Assembly (NCBI GenBank): GCA_002397315.1
Contig: DHAE01000015.1
Coordinates: 36,853-100,852, forward strand
Reading direction: 5' to 3'
Length of the DNA: 64,000 nt
From: Comamonadaceae bacterium UBA4962
GTDB taxonomy: Bacteria; Pseudomonadota; Gammaproteobacteria; Burkholderiales; Burkholderiaceae_C
Part shown: in pieces, positions 33,696 to 43,096 of the stretch
Numbering within the stretch: the stretch's first letter is position 1
How the letters are laid out: each line of letters starts with the position of its first letter
The notes under the pieces: model-generated
What the model saw: the letters and a program-made list of their open reading frames with translations, nothing else
What the model was told of the DNA's origin: nothing
Database searches by the model: none
Position numbers and translations under genes: made by a program

Positions 33696-33701
33696 ATTAT
33701 G
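33696..33701 (-). promoter_or_regulatory. Candidate -10 of the cyclase gene
   Basis: CATAAT on the minus strand inside CCCATAATCGGG. The leader to the ATG at 33522 would be about 165 bases. Confidence 0.3.
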
Positions 33702-33782
33702 GGTCGCCTTCTCCACGCGTGCAGCGTCGCACCGCGGTTCGCGTGGAAAGCACTGCCGCACCGCGCGCCGCGGCAGCGTGCC

Positions 33783-34769
33783 TTACGCCAGATGCCCCCA
33801 ATAGATGAGCGCGTCGCGCCCTTCCACCGACAGCGACACCGGTGCCCCCATCGGCAGCAGCACCTTGGTGGGCACGTGCCCGAACGGCAGGTTGGTGAGC
33901 ACGGGCGCCTTGATGCGCGTGCGCAGCCAGTCCACCACCGATTGCAGCTTGAAGCCCTTGTCGTGCGGCGCGAGCTGGTAGCCGGTGAACTGGCCCATCA
34001 CCACGGCCTTCTGCTGCGCGAGCACGCCCGCGTGCAGCAACTGGGTCAGCATGCGCTCGACGCGGTAGGGGTGCTCGCTCACGTCCTCGATGAACAGGAC
34101 GCCGCTCTTCACCTGCGGCAGGTAGGGCGTGCCGACCAGCGCGCACAGCATGGCGAGGTTGCCGCCCCAGAGCGTGGCGTCGCGCAGGTAGACGTCGGGC
34201 ACCGCGGGCTTGCCGTCGGCGGACGGTTTCTCGTTGTGCATGCGCCAGCCCGCGCCCTCGCCATGGCCGGTGAGGAGGTCGTCGAAGCAGGCCATCATGA
34301 TGTCGTCGGGTTCGCCTTCGCAGCCCAGGTCGCCCACCAGCGCCGGGCCGGCCCAGGTGACGGCGCCCGTCTTGGCGAGCAGCGCGCACTGGAACGCCGT
34401 GAAGTCGCTCAGGCCCACGAACTGCGTGCCCCGCTCGACCGCCTTGGCCACCGCCTTGTAGCGGATGCCCTCCAGGATGCGCGTCAGGCCATAGCCGCCG
34501 CGCGAGATGAGCGCCACGTCCGCGCCGCTCGCCGCCGCCCGGTGGATGGCCGCGAGCCGCGTGGCGTCGTCGCCCGCGAAACGGGTGTGGGTGGCGAGCG
34601 CGTCGGCATCGACTTCCACCTCGTGGCCCAATGCCTTCAGGCGGGCGACGCCGCGCTTGAAGGCGGCCTTGTCGCGCACGGCGCCGGCCGGGGAGTAGAT
34701 GTAGATGTGGCGCGGGCCGTGGTGGTGGCCGCAGGCGGAATGGTCGTGATCGTGATCGTTTTCGGACAA
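33783..34769 (-). CDS. ldcA: LD-carboxypeptidase (peptidase family S66)
   Basis: About 328 residues. Family marks are IYIYSPAGAVRDKAAFKRG at the start, ISRGGYGLTRIL, the nucleophile Ser in FVGLSDFTAFQ, and a His in LTNLPFGHVP. It trims the terminal D-alanine from murein tetrapeptides during recycling in the cytoplasm. The N-terminus carries an unusual His/Asp-rich stretch (NDHDHDHSACGHHHGPRH). The start is uncertain: I take TTG 34769 because the longer frame to ATG 34880 adds a low-complexity stretch; neither has a ribosome site. It follows the tadA fusion gene on the same strand. Confidence 0.8.
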   Translation of the reverse strand: MSENDHDHDHSACGHHHGPRHIYIYSPAGAVRDKAAFKRGVARLKALGHEVEVDADALATHTRFAGDDATRLAAIHRAAASGADVALISRGGYGLTRILEGIRYKAVAKAVERGTQFVGLSDFTAFQCALLAKTGAVTWAGPALVGDLGCEGEPDDIMMACFDDLLTGHGEGAGWRMHNEKPSADGKPAVPDVYLRDATLWGGNLAMLCALVGTPYLPQVKSGVLFIEDVSEHPYRVERMLTQLLHAGVLAQQKAVVMGQFTGYQLAPHDKGFKLQSVVDWLRTRIKAPVLTNLPFGHVPTKVLLPMGAPVSLSVEGRDALIYWGHLA

Positions 34770-34915
34770 GGCATGTCGGGCCGTGGGGCCCGCTCCGGCT
34801 GGGACGGAAAAGAAAGTGGGGCTTGGGGCGGCGCATCCGGCCGGAACCGGCTCGGTGGGGTTCCCCCCCACTGCGGCCAAGGGTCGTCAGGGTGGCGGCG
34901 TCTGGGGTGCGCCGC

Positions 34916-36340
34916 TCATGGCCGGAAGTATTCCACAGCGCGTCGTGCGAGTTCGGGGCCGTGGGTTTCGGGCAGCCAGTGCCCTGCATCCGGCCACGTC
35001 CACGGATCGCCGCAGCCCGCGGGCCACGGCGGTGCCGATCGGGCATCGGCCAGCGCCGCGGCGCCCCAGGCCGCGTCCCGCAGGCCCACGGCCACGGCGC
35101 TGCGGCGGCCGGAATCGGACCAGAAGGCGCGTGCGCCCTCGATGATCGGCGCGGCTTCGGAGTGCGCGTCGGCCGGCAGCCAACGGAGCCCCGCGCGCAG
35201 CGCGGCGCGGTAGCCGGCATCGGGGAACGGTGCCTCGGCCGCGGCGGCGGCAACCGCATCCAGGCCGGATGCGGCCCCGGGGCGCAGCACCGCGGCCTGC
35301 CGTGCGGCGAGCGCCTTGCGCCATGCGGCCAGGCCGGCCGGCAGCGGCGCGCCGGCGCCCGGCGGCATCCAGGCATTGACGGCCAGCAGCCCGGTGATGC
35401 GGGCGGCCACGTCCGCCGACGCCGTGGGCAGCGCCATTCCGGGCAGGCCGCCCTCCCCGTGCGCCACCACCACCGTATCGCGCAGATCCAGGCGCTCCAC
35501 GAGTTCGGCCAGCGTGCGGCGATGCCATTCCAGCGTGTGCACCGCCTCCTTCTTGGGCTTGTCGCCGCGGCCGAAACCGATCAGGTCGGGCGCCACCACG
35601 CGGTCGCCCGCCGCCAGGAACACCGGCAGCATGTGCCGGTACAGGTGGCTCCAGCTACTGGTGCCGTGCAGGCACAGCCAGGTGCGCGGCGCATCGCGCG
35701 GGCCTTCGTCCAGGTAGTGCATGCGCAGGCCCGCCAGCGCCGGCAGGTCGCTCAGGTAGCGCGGCTCCCAGGGATTGTCCCGCAGGCCGGCGAAGCGCTC
35801 GTCCGGCGTGCGCAGCGCGTCGTCGCGCAGCGGATGCGCGGCCCGCGCCCGCGCGCGCTGGTCGTCCCGCCGCGACCGGAAGAAGGCGCTCAGTTGCGCG
35901 CCGCATTCCTGCGCCAGCACGCCGCCCTCGATGCGGGTATGGTGGTTCAGCGCCGGCTGCGCGAACAGGTCCACCACCGAGCCGGCGGCGCCGGTCTTGG
36001 CGTCGGGCGCGCCATACACCACCCGGTCCAGGCGCGCATGCAGCATGGCGCCGCTGCACATGGCGCAGGGCTCCAGTGTCACGTAGAGCGTGCAGCCGTC
36101 GAGCCGGTAATTGCCCAGGCGCTCCGCCGCGGCGCGCAGGGCCATGATTTCCGCATGCGCCGTGGGGTCGTGGCCGCCGATGGGCGCATTGCCGCCGCGC
36201 GCGATCACCTCGCCGTCCTTCACCACCACGGCGCCCACGGGCACCTCTCCGCGGGCGCCGGCATCGGCCGCCTCCTGCAGCGCGATCCGCATGCAGGCTT
36301 CGTCGTGGGTTCGCTGCGGGCCGCCGTTGCCTTCCGCCAT
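34916..36340 (-). CDS. tadA: TadA tRNA adenosine deaminase fused to an alpha/beta-hydrolase-like domain
   Basis: 474 residues. The first 160 are a full TadA: the zinc/proton-shuttle motif HAEIM and PCAMCSG, with GAVVVKDGEVIARGGN. TadA turns A34 into inosine in tRNA-Arg(ACG). The rest is an alpha/beta-hydrolase fold of haloalkane-dehalogenase/epoxide-hydrolase type (WLCLHGTSSWSHLYRHMLPV, APDLIGFGRGDKP), but the nucleophile elbow reads AHGEGG, with Gly where Ser or Asp is needed, so this domain is probably not catalytic. Start ATG 36340. A small membrane protein gene lies 8 bases upstream. Confidence 0.88.
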   Translation of the reverse strand: MAEGNGGPQRTHDEACMRIALQEAADAGARGEVPVGAVVVKDGEVIARGGNAPIGGHDPTAHAEIMALRAAAERLGNYRLDGCTLYVTLEPCAMCSGAMLHARLDRVVYGAPDAKTGAAGSVVDLFAQPALNHHTRIEGGVLAQECGAQLSAFFRSRRDDQRARARAAHPLRDDALRTPDERFAGLRDNPWEPRYLSDLPALAGLRMHYLDEGPRDAPRTWLCLHGTSSWSHLYRHMLPVFLAAGDRVVAPDLIGFGRGDKPKKEAVHTLEWHRRTLAELVERLDLRDTVVVAHGEGGLPGMALPTASADVAARITGLLAVNAWMPPGAGAPLPAGLAAWRKALAARQAAVLRPGAASGLDAVAAAAAEAPFPDAGYRAALRAGLRWLPADAHSEAAPIIEGARAFWSDSGRRSAVAVGLRDAAWGAAALADARSAPPWPAGCGDPWTWPDAGHWLPETHGPELARRAVEYFRP

Positions 36341-36348
36341 CGCCCGCC

Positions 36349-36594
36349 CTACTTCGCGGCGTCCTCGGGAATGTCCCGGGGCTGCTGCATGAGCGATTCC
36401 ATCTGCTGGCGCACCTGCTCCTGCATCTGGCGGCTCTGCGTCCGCACGTCGGGCGCGGACGCGTCCGAAGCCGGGGCCTGCGCGCCGGGCACGACGGGGG
36501 CCGCGACGCGCACGGCGCCCAGTTGCTGCTTGGCGACCACGGCCACCACCGCCAGGGCGACCAGCAGGGCCACCATTCCCAATGCCATGCGCAT
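36349..36594 (-). CDS. Small single-span membrane protein
   Basis: 81 residues. The N-terminal 22 residues form a membrane helix (LGMVALLVALAVVAVVA), followed by a Pro/Ala linker and a charged, Gln-rich helix (TQSRQMQEQVRQQMESLM). GAAGGAGA precedes the ATG by 9 bases. No family is recognised. It is 8 bases upstream of tadA and may be in one transcript with it. Confidence 0.72.
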   Translation of the reverse strand: MRMALGMVALLVALAVVAVVAKQQLGAVRVAAPVVPGAQAPASDASAPDVRTQSRQMQEQVRQQMESLMQQPRDIPEDAAK

Positions 36595-36704
36595 AGCGTG
36601 TTTCTCCTTCCAAAACGAACGTGCCGCGCCCGGACACCCGGGCGCGGCACGCCACTGTAGCGAAACGCTGCCGGCCCCTGGCCCCGCAGCGTTGGCGATA
36701 TGCC

Positions 36705-37859
36705 TCAGTTGAGGGGCACGCGCGCGTTCGCCGGGTAGTGGTAGAGCGTCACGGCCGGCGTGGTCAGCTCGCCCTTCGGCGTGAACGACACGTTGGCCGT
36801 CACGCCCTTGTACTGGGTCTGGGCGAGGAACGGCGTGTAGACCTTCGGGTCGACGGAGTTGGCGCGCTTCATGGCGTCCACCAGCACCATGGTCGCGTCG
36901 TAGGCGTAGGGGCTGTAGATCTGGAACTGGCCGGGGAACTTGGCGTCGTAGCGCTTCTTCCACTCGGCGCCGCCCTGCATCTTGGCGACGGATGCGCCGC
37001 CGGTCGCGCAGGTCACGTTCTTGAGCGCCGCCGACTTGGCCGCCAGGTCGGGCAGCTTCTCGGTGCACAGCGCGTCGCCGCCGAAGAACTTCACGTCGCC
37101 CATGCCGAGCTGCTCCATCTGGCGCAGCATCGGGCCGGCCTGCGCGTCCAGGCCGCCATAGAACACGCCGTCGGGCTTCTTCGGCTTGATGGAGGTCAGG
37201 ATCGCCATGAAGTCGGTGGCCTTGTCGTTGGTGAACTCCTCGGCCACCACCTTCAGGCCCTTCTGCAGCGCGGTGGCCTTGAACACCTGGGCCACGCCCT
37301 GGCCATAGGCCGTGCGGTCGTCGATGACGGCCACGGTCTTGAGCTTGAGGTGGTCGGCCGCGTAGATCGCCAGGGCCGCGCCCAGGGCGCTGTCGTTGGC
37401 GATCAGGCGGTAGGTGGTCTTGTAGCCGGGCTTGGTGAGGTCCGGGTTGGTGGCGGCGGCCGTGATGTGGGGCAGGCCGCACTTGTCGTAGAGGGAAGAC
37501 GCCGGGATCGAGGTGCCCGACTGCAGGTGGCCGACGACGCCCGCCACCTTCAGGTCGCAGAACTTCTGGGCGACGGCCGTGGCCTGGCGCGGATCGCCGG
37601 CGTCGTCTTCCGCGGCGATCTCGAAGTGGATCTTCTTGCCGCCGATGACCAGGTTCTGCGCGTTCAGGTCGTCCACCGCCATGCGCACGCCGTTCTCGGT
37701 GTCCTTGCCGATGTGGGCGATGCCGCCCGAGACGGGGCCGGCGTGGCCGATCTTGACGTTCTGCACGTCCTGCGCGCTGGCGGAGGCAGCGAAGGCGGCC
37801 AGGGCGGTGGCCACGATGGTGCAGGACACGGAGGGGCGGAAGCGGAAGGCGGAAGGCAC
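36705..37859 (-). CDS. Branched-chain amino acid ABC transporter substrate-binding protein (LivK type)
   Basis: 384 residues with a signal peptide (VATALAAFAASASAQ, cut after the AQ). The mature part is a two-lobed periplasmic binding fold of the LivJ/LivK family: KIGHAGPVSGGIAHIGKD at the start, VVGHLQSGTSIPASSLY, VIDDRTAYGQGVAQVFK and YSPYAYDATMVLVDAM. It captures an amino acid or amide in the periplasm. The permease and ATPase genes are not adjacent. The 183-base gap to rlhA is a divergent promoter region with nothing further seen except the GATAAT box of rlhA. Confidence 0.88.
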   Translation of the reverse strand: MPSAFRFRPSVSCTIVATALAAFAASASAQDVQNVKIGHAGPVSGGIAHIGKDTENGVRMAVDDLNAQNLVIGGKKIHFEIAAEDDAGDPRQATAVAQKFCDLKVAGVVGHLQSGTSIPASSLYDKCGLPHITAAATNPDLTKPGYKTTYRLIANDSALGAALAIYAADHLKLKTVAVIDDRTAYGQGVAQVFKATALQKGLKVVAEEFTNDKATDFMAILTSIKPKKPDGVFYGGLDAQAGPMLRQMEQLGMGDVKFFGGDALCTEKLPDLAAKSAALKNVTCATGGASVAKMQGGAEWKKRYDAKFPGQFQIYSPYAYDATMVLVDAMKRANSVDPKVYTPFLAQTQYKGVTANVSFTPKGELTTPAVTLYHYPANARVPLN

Positions 37860-38030
37860 TGAAGGGTCTCCTGGGGGTCTCTGGTGGGCGAAAGGTGCTG
37901 CGCTCGGCAGTCACCGGCCCAATCGTAGCGCCTGTCGCACCATTTGTGGGCCAGGTCGGCGCCAAACCGGTGCATGCGCAGTCACACCGCCGGCCGCACA
38001 GTACCGTGGGGCCCATTCCGGCGCGCCTGG

Positions 38031-38036
38031 GATAAT
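38031..38036 (+). promoter_or_regulatory. Candidate -10 of rlhA
   Basis: GATAAT, 6 bases before the ATG at 38043, in TGGGATAATCGCG. No ribosome site, so the mRNA may be leaderless. Confidence 0.45.
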
Positions 38037-38042
38037 CGCGCC

Positions 38043-40049
38043 ATGTCCCTCCTGCCCCACCAGCTCGAACTGCTCTCCCCCGCGCGCGACGCCGACATCG
38101 GCATCGAGGCGGTCAACCACGGCGCCGATGCCGTCTACATCGGCGGACCCGCCTTCGGCGCGCGGGCCGGCGCGGGCAACGAATTGCGGGATCTGGAGCG
38201 GCTCGTGCGCCATGCGCACCGCTTCCACAGCCGCATCTTCGTCACGCTCAACACCATCCTGCGCGACGACGAACTGGAAGACGCCCGCCGCATGGCCTGG
38301 CAGGTGTACGAGGCCGGGGCCGACGCGCTCATCATCCAGGACATGGGCCTGCTGGAGCTGGATCTGCCGCCCATCCAGCTGCACGCGAGCACGCAGACCG
38401 ACATCCGCACGCCCGAGAAGGCGCGCTTCCTGCAGGATGCGGGCCTGTCGCAGATCGTGCTGGCGCGCGAGCTGGACCTCGGGCAGATCGCCGCCGTGCG
38501 CGCCGCGACCGATCCGGCGCGCACCACCATCGAATTCTTCATCCACGGCGCGCTCTGCGTGGCCTACTCCGGCCAGTGCTACATCACGCACGCCCACACG
38601 GGCCGCAGCGCCAACCGGGGCGACTGCAACCAGGCCTGCCGCCTGCCCTACGAGGTACTGGACGCGGGCGGCCGCATCATCGCGCACGAGAAGCACGTGC
38701 TCTCGATGAAGGACAACAACCAGAGCGACAATCTGCGCGCGCTGATCGGCGCGGGCGTGCGCAGCTTCAAGATCGAAGGCCGGTACAAGGACATGGGCTA
38801 CGTGAAGAACATCACGGCCCACTACCGCAAGCTGCTCGACGAGATCATCGAGGAGCGGGAGTTCTCGGCCGAGCCGCTGGCACGCTCGTCCTCCGGACGC
38901 ACCACCTTCACCTTCACGCCCGACCCGGACCAGAACTTCAACCGCGAGTTCACCGACTACTTCGTCAACGGCCGCAAGGAGGACATCGGCGCATTCGACA
39001 CGCCCAAGACGCCGGGCCGCCCGATCGGCTGGGTGACCCAGGTCGGCGAGAACTCCGTGGACCTGGAACTCTCCAGCCCCGAGACCGTGCTGCACAACGG
39101 CGACGGCCTGTGCTACTACGACCTGCAGAAGGAGCTGGTGGGCCTGCAGATCAACCGCGCCGAGGCGGTGAACGCGAAGAAGGGCCTGTGGCGGGTGTTC
39201 CCCAAGGACCCGATCGCCGGGTTCAAGGACTTGCGCCGTGGACTGGAGATCAACCGCAACCGCGACATGGACTGGGTGCGCACGCTCGACAAGAAATCGA
39301 GCGATCGCCGCATCGGCCTGTGGGCGCAGCTGTCGGAAACCCCGGACGGCTTCGCGCTCACGCTGACCGACGAGGACGGCTTCACGGGCAGCGCCGCCAT
39401 CGTGCAGCCGCACCAGCCGGCCACCGACGCGGCCCGCGCCGAACCCGCGTTGCGCGAGCAGTTGGGCCGCTTCGGCGCCACGGTGTTCGCGGTGCATGAC
39501 ATCGCCCTGTCGCTGTCGCAGCCGTGGTTCGTTCCGGCCTCCGCGCTCAACGCGCTGCGCCGCGATGCGGTGGAAGCGCTGGAAGCCGCGCGGGCGGCCG
39601 GCCTCGCGCGGCTGCCTCGCGCCGCGCCGGTCGAGCCGCCGGCGCCCTTCCCGGAAGACACGCTCACCTACCTCTCCAACGTCTTCAACCACAAGGCGCA
39701 CGACTTCTACATGAAGCACGGCGTGAAGGTGATCGACGCGGCCTACGAGTCGAAGGAAGAGGAAGGCGAGGTCAGCCTGATGATCACCAAGCACTGCGTG
39801 CGCTTTTCCATGAGCCTGTGCCCCAAGCAGGCCAAGGGCGTGATCGGCGTGAAAGGCACCATCAAGGCCGAGCCGCTGCAGCTCGTCAACGGCAAGGAAA
39901 AGCTCACCCTGCGCTTCGACTGCAAGCCCTGCGAGATGCACGTGGTGGGCAGGATGAAGAAGTCGGTGCTGAACCAGCATGCGAAGGACATGCAGGCCGT
40001 GCCGATGCAGTTCTACCGCACGCGACCGGCGCCGGGCGCGCCGCACTGA
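38043..40049 (+). CDS. rlhA: U32 family protein, 23S rRNA C2501 hydroxylase (RlhA type)
   Basis: 668 residues. It starts LELLSPARDADIGIEAVNHG and has HGALCVAYSGQCYITHAH, CNQACRLPYEV and FKIEGRYKDMGYVKNI, followed by a C-terminal DUF3656 part ending in cysteine-bearing FDCKPCEMHVVGRMK. This layout and length match E. coli YdcP/RlhA rather than the shorter YegQ/TrhP. RlhA makes 5-hydroxycytidine 2501 in 23S rRNA and uses an iron-sulfur cluster bound by the conserved cysteines. It stands alone on the plus strand. Confidence 0.88.
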   Translation: MSLLPHQLELLSPARDADIGIEAVNHGADAVYIGGPAFGARAGAGNELRDLERLVRHAHRFHSRIFVTLNTILRDDELEDARRMAWQVYEAGADALIIQDMGLLELDLPPIQLHASTQTDIRTPEKARFLQDAGLSQIVLARELDLGQIAAVRAATDPARTTIEFFIHGALCVAYSGQCYITHAHTGRSANRGDCNQACRLPYEVLDAGGRIIAHEKHVLSMKDNNQSDNLRALIGAGVRSFKIEGRYKDMGYVKNITAHYRKLLDEIIEEREFSAEPLARSSSGRTTFTFTPDPDQNFNREFTDYFVNGRKEDIGAFDTPKTPGRPIGWVTQVGENSVDLELSSPETVLHNGDGLCYYDLQKELVGLQINRAEAVNAKKGLWRVFPKDPIAGFKDLRRGLEINRNRDMDWVRTLDKKSSDRRIGLWAQLSETPDGFALTLTDEDGFTGSAAIVQPHQPATDAARAEPALREQLGRFGATVFAVHDIALSLSQPWFVPASALNALRRDAVEALEAARAAGLARLPRAAPVEPPAPFPEDTLTYLSNVFNHKAHDFYMKHGVKVIDAAYESKEEEGEVSLMITKHCVRFSMSLCPKQAKGVIGVKGTIKAEPLQLVNGKEKLTLRFDCKPCEMHVVGRMKKSVLNQHAKDMQAVPMQFYRTRPAPGAPH

Positions 40050-40138
40050 TCCGCGGCAGCGGTGCCGGCCACCGTCGCGCCGTCGATCGTCGCGCCGTTC
40101 GGTACGGACTCCGGCGTTCAGTACCGGCCCGGTTCGGC

Positions 40139-40348
40139 CTACATGGCCCGATGGCGGCGCATCGTGGCCTGCATGCCAGCACGTGTGTTGTCGGCCTTGG
40201 CGTTCGCATCGGGCAGCAGACCCTGGGCGGCCTCGTGTTCGTGCGCGCTGGGCGCGACATTCGGCCCGTCCGGCAGGGCATCGGGCGCGCGGGCCAGATC
40301 CTTCTTGTCCGGGCTGGTGTGGAGTTCTGTCGACAGCAAGATGGGCAT
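40139..40348 (-). CDS. Small hypothetical protein
   Basis: 69 residues beginning MPILLSTELHTSPDKKDLAR and ending in TRAGMQATMRRHRAM. It is acidic/Pro-rich in the middle, basic at the end, and soluble. AGGAG lies 9 bases before the ATG, which argues that it is real. No family recognised. The 213-base gap to the next gene (40349-40561) shows no other feature. Confidence 0.55.
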   Translation of the reverse strand: MPILLSTELHTSPDKKDLARAPDALPDGPNVAPSAHEHEAAQGLLPDANAKADNTRAGMQATMRRHRAM

Positions 40349-40561
40349 GGTTCGCTCCTGTTGGCGGGCAGTGGCGCCCGTGCAAGACTGCCGGGGCAAT
40401 GCCCGTTCCCGACTGCATGCCCGCAGGGCGCATGGCCGCCCCGACCGGCTGGGCCGCAACGCGGCGGGGGCCGATGGCGTACGGAGGCACGCGCATTGCC
40501 ACGCAAGGGATGCGGCGGCGTCCGCCGCACGACACACCCCTCACCATCCCAGGAGACCGCC

Positions 40562-40768
40562 ATGGAACCGCAGCAGAACGAGCCGCAACGCGACCAGCAA
40601 CACGTGCAGGACGACAGCCAGCTGACGCCCACCGACCCGCGAAAGCCGCAGACCGAGCAGCAGCGCGATCAGGAGCAGCAGGAGCGCGAGCAGCACACGA
40701 GCGGCAGCCTGAACCCGCAGCGCGGCGAACCCGCGCGGGACGCACTGATTCCGCCGGGCCCGCGTTGA
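40562..40768 (+). CDS. Small Gln-rich disordered protein
   Basis: 68 residues, with about a quarter Gln and many Glu, Asp, Arg and Pro (EPQQNEPQRDQQHVQDDSQ), probably unstructured. AGGAGA lies 8 bases before the ATG. Similar short Q-rich proteins occur in relatives, but I know no function; stress-related or protective roles would be guesses. Confidence 0.6.
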   Translation: MEPQQNEPQRDQQHVQDDSQLTPTDPRKPQTEQQRDQEQQEREQHTSGSLNPQRGEPARDALIPPGPR

Positions 40769-40796
40769 GCAGGCACCGGCCCGGGCGTGCCGTGCG

Positions 40797-42779
40797 TCAA
40801 TCCGCCTGCGACGGGCGCGCGGCCGGGTCGATCCAGCGCTCCAGCCATTCCACGATGCGCCGCACGGCGTCCTGGCGCACCGAGGGCGCGCCCCCGGCCG
40901 TGAACGTGTGCCCCTCGCCCGGATAGATCACGAGTTCGCACGGCGGATTGGCCCCGCGCTTGAGCGCGCAGAAGAGGGCTTCGCTCTGCCCCACCGGACA
41001 GCGCTCATCGTCCTCGCCCTGCAGGATGAGCGTCGGCGTGCGGGCCCGGGCCGCGCCCGGCAGCGTCGAATGCTCGAGGTACGCCTGCGGCACGCTCCAC
41101 GGCGTGCCGCCGAAGTCGAACGGGTCGGCGTAGTAGCCGCTGTCGGACGTGCCGTAGTGGCTGCGCGCGTCCGCCACCGGCGCCATCACGACGGCCGCGC
41201 GGAATCGTTCCGTGTGCCCGATGGTCCAGGCGCTCAGGAAGCCGCCGTAAGATTTTCCGCCCACGGCAATTCTTGCATCGGCGAGGCCCTCGGCCTGCAG
41301 CGCATCGACGGCGGCCAGCACCTCGGGCAGGTCGCGCTCGCCCCAGTGGCCGCGCAACCGCTCCGCGAATGAACGCCCGTATCCGGAAGAGCCGGACGGA
41401 TTGAGCGCCAGCACCGACCAGCCGCGCGACCAGAGCACCGACCAGTAGGCCGTGGCCGGGTAGTCGAAGAGTGCGTAGGCCGCCGGCCCGCCATGCAGGT
41501 CCACGAGCAGCGGCAGCGAGCCCTGCGCACCGGCCGGCCGCAGCAGCCAGCCGTCGATCTCGTGCGTGCCGCCCTCGCCATCCGGTACGGTGAAGCGCCG
41601 CCGCTCCAGGGAGGCGCCACCGTGCGCGTCCCACCACGCCGCGTTGAACGACGTGGCCTTGCGCTCGCCGCTGCCGTCGTGCGCGCAGGCATGGATTTCC
41701 ATCGGCTCCACCGGCGTGTGCGCGACGAAGGCCAGCCCCCGGCGGGTGTAGGCGAGCGACGCCATCTGCCGGTCGCCCTGCGCGAGGGTCTGCATCGCCC
41801 CATCGCCCAGCCCGACGGACACGACGGCATGCACGCCGCGCCGCGCGACGATGGCGAGCACGCGATCCGCGTCGTCGCCCACGAACCGCACGCTCGCGGT
41901 CTCGGTGCCGATCTCGATCGACGCGTCGCCCAGCGGCTGCACGGCGGCGATGCCCGGATCGCATTGCCAGAGCCGCACCATGGCATCGCCGTCGTCGCGC
42001 GTTCCCGAGAAGACGATGGTGCGGCCGTCGGGAGACCACACCGGGGACAGCACCTGCGCCAGATCGTGCGTGAGCTGGCGCGCGCCGCTGCCGTCGGCCT
42101 GCACGGTCCAGAGATCGGTGCGGTGCGCGTCGTCGCCATCGCGCGTGCGTACCATCGCCAGCCGGCTGCCGTCGGGCGACCAGGCCGCGGCGCGCACGTT
42201 GAACGCTCCGTCGGTGAGCCGGGTGCAGTGCCCGTCGGCCATGCGCAGCACGAAGAGATGCGTTTCCCGGCCCAGCACATAGCCCAGGCCGTCCGCCTTG
42301 TACGGCAGCCGCCACACCACGCGCGGGCCGCCCGTGCGCGGCGGCGGTGCGTCGGGGCCGGGCCGGCGGCCGCGCAGGTCGGGGTCCACCGCCACGGTGC
42401 ACAGCACGGCGAAGGAAGTGCCGTCCGGCGACCATTCCGCGGACAGCACCGTGCCGTCCAGCGCGCCCACCTGCCGCGCCTCCCCGCCGTGGCGGGAGAT
42501 CACGAACACCTGGCTCTGCCCGTTGCGCGAGGAGATGAACGCCACCTGACGGCCGTCCGGCGACCAGCGCGGGCTGTTGTCGGAGGTGCCCGCCGTGAGT
42601 GGCCAGGGTGCCGCCGCGCCGTCCAGGGGCACGCACCAGAGCGCGGTCTCCGCGCGGTCGGCCGTCGCGTTGACGCGCTGCACCGTGCAGACCAGCAGCT
42701 CTTCGGTGGGCGAGCCCTGCAGGTCCTGGATGGACTGGTGGCCGAGGATGTCTTCCGGATTCCAGGGTGCGGTGCTCAT
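40797..42779 (-). CDS. S9 family peptidase (acylaminoacyl-peptidase/dipeptidyl-peptidase-like)
   Basis: 660 residues. The N-terminal beta-propeller has repeated WSPDG motifs (SPRWSPDGRQVAFISSRNG and others); the C-terminal alpha/beta hydrolase has the nucleophile GGKSYGGFLS, the Asp in QGEDDERCP and the His in GEGHTF. No signal peptide, so it is probably cytoplasmic. It cleaves small peptides. The start ATG 42779 (MSTAPWNPEDIL) was chosen because the upstream frame is low-complexity. Nothing in its surroundings shows its substrate. Confidence 0.87.
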   Translation of the reverse strand: MSTAPWNPEDILGHQSIQDLQGSPTEELLVCTVQRVNATADRAETALWCVPLDGAAAPWPLTAGTSDNSPRWSPDGRQVAFISSRNGQSQVFVISRHGGEARQVGALDGTVLSAEWSPDGTSFAVLCTVAVDPDLRGRRPGPDAPPPRTGGPRVVWRLPYKADGLGYVLGRETHLFVLRMADGHCTRLTDGAFNVRAAAWSPDGSRLAMVRTRDGDDAHRTDLWTVQADGSGARQLTHDLAQVLSPVWSPDGRTIVFSGTRDDGDAMVRLWQCDPGIAAVQPLGDASIEIGTETASVRFVGDDADRVLAIVARRGVHAVVSVGLGDGAMQTLAQGDRQMASLAYTRRGLAFVAHTPVEPMEIHACAHDGSGERKATSFNAAWWDAHGGASLERRRFTVPDGEGGTHEIDGWLLRPAGAQGSLPLLVDLHGGPAAYALFDYPATAYWSVLWSRGWSVLALNPSGSSGYGRSFAERLRGHWGERDLPEVLAAVDALQAEGLADARIAVGGKSYGGFLSAWTIGHTERFRAAVVMAPVADARSHYGTSDSGYYADPFDFGGTPWSVPQAYLEHSTLPGAARARTPTLILQGEDDERCPVGQSEALFCALKRGANPPCELVIYPGEGHTFTAGGAPSVRQDAVRRIVEWLERWIDPAARPSQAD

Positions 42780-43096
42780 GGGGTCGCCCCCTGCAGTGCC
42801 GGAGCGGCGCGGTGGATCGGAGGGGATGAAAGGACGAAGACGGTGCAGCGCGGGCCGCGGGACAAAGAAGAAAGCGGTCGTACGGGGCTCATGGATCGAT
42901 GGAGAGGAAAGAAAACTCCGGCACGCCCAAGGCATGCGCTCGGCGAAGGGCCATCAGCAAACGGCGTTCCCGGCCTCCCAGCGGCGCCAGGCTGCGCGCA
43001 ACCGGTTGCGCATAAGCACATAGCGAACGGTTCGTTCCACCGGCGGCCGCCGGACGACACAATGGCCCGCAACACCATTGCAGGAGACGATGCGCC
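42780..43096. other. 317-base divergent intergenic region
   Basis: It lies between the S9 peptidase and metY. Near metY there is GCGAACGGTTCGTTC (inverted GAAC/GTTC, about 43022-43036), a CACAAT box about 30 bases before the start, and a CAGGAGACG ribosome site. No riboswitch or gene was recognised in the rest. Confidence 0.5.
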
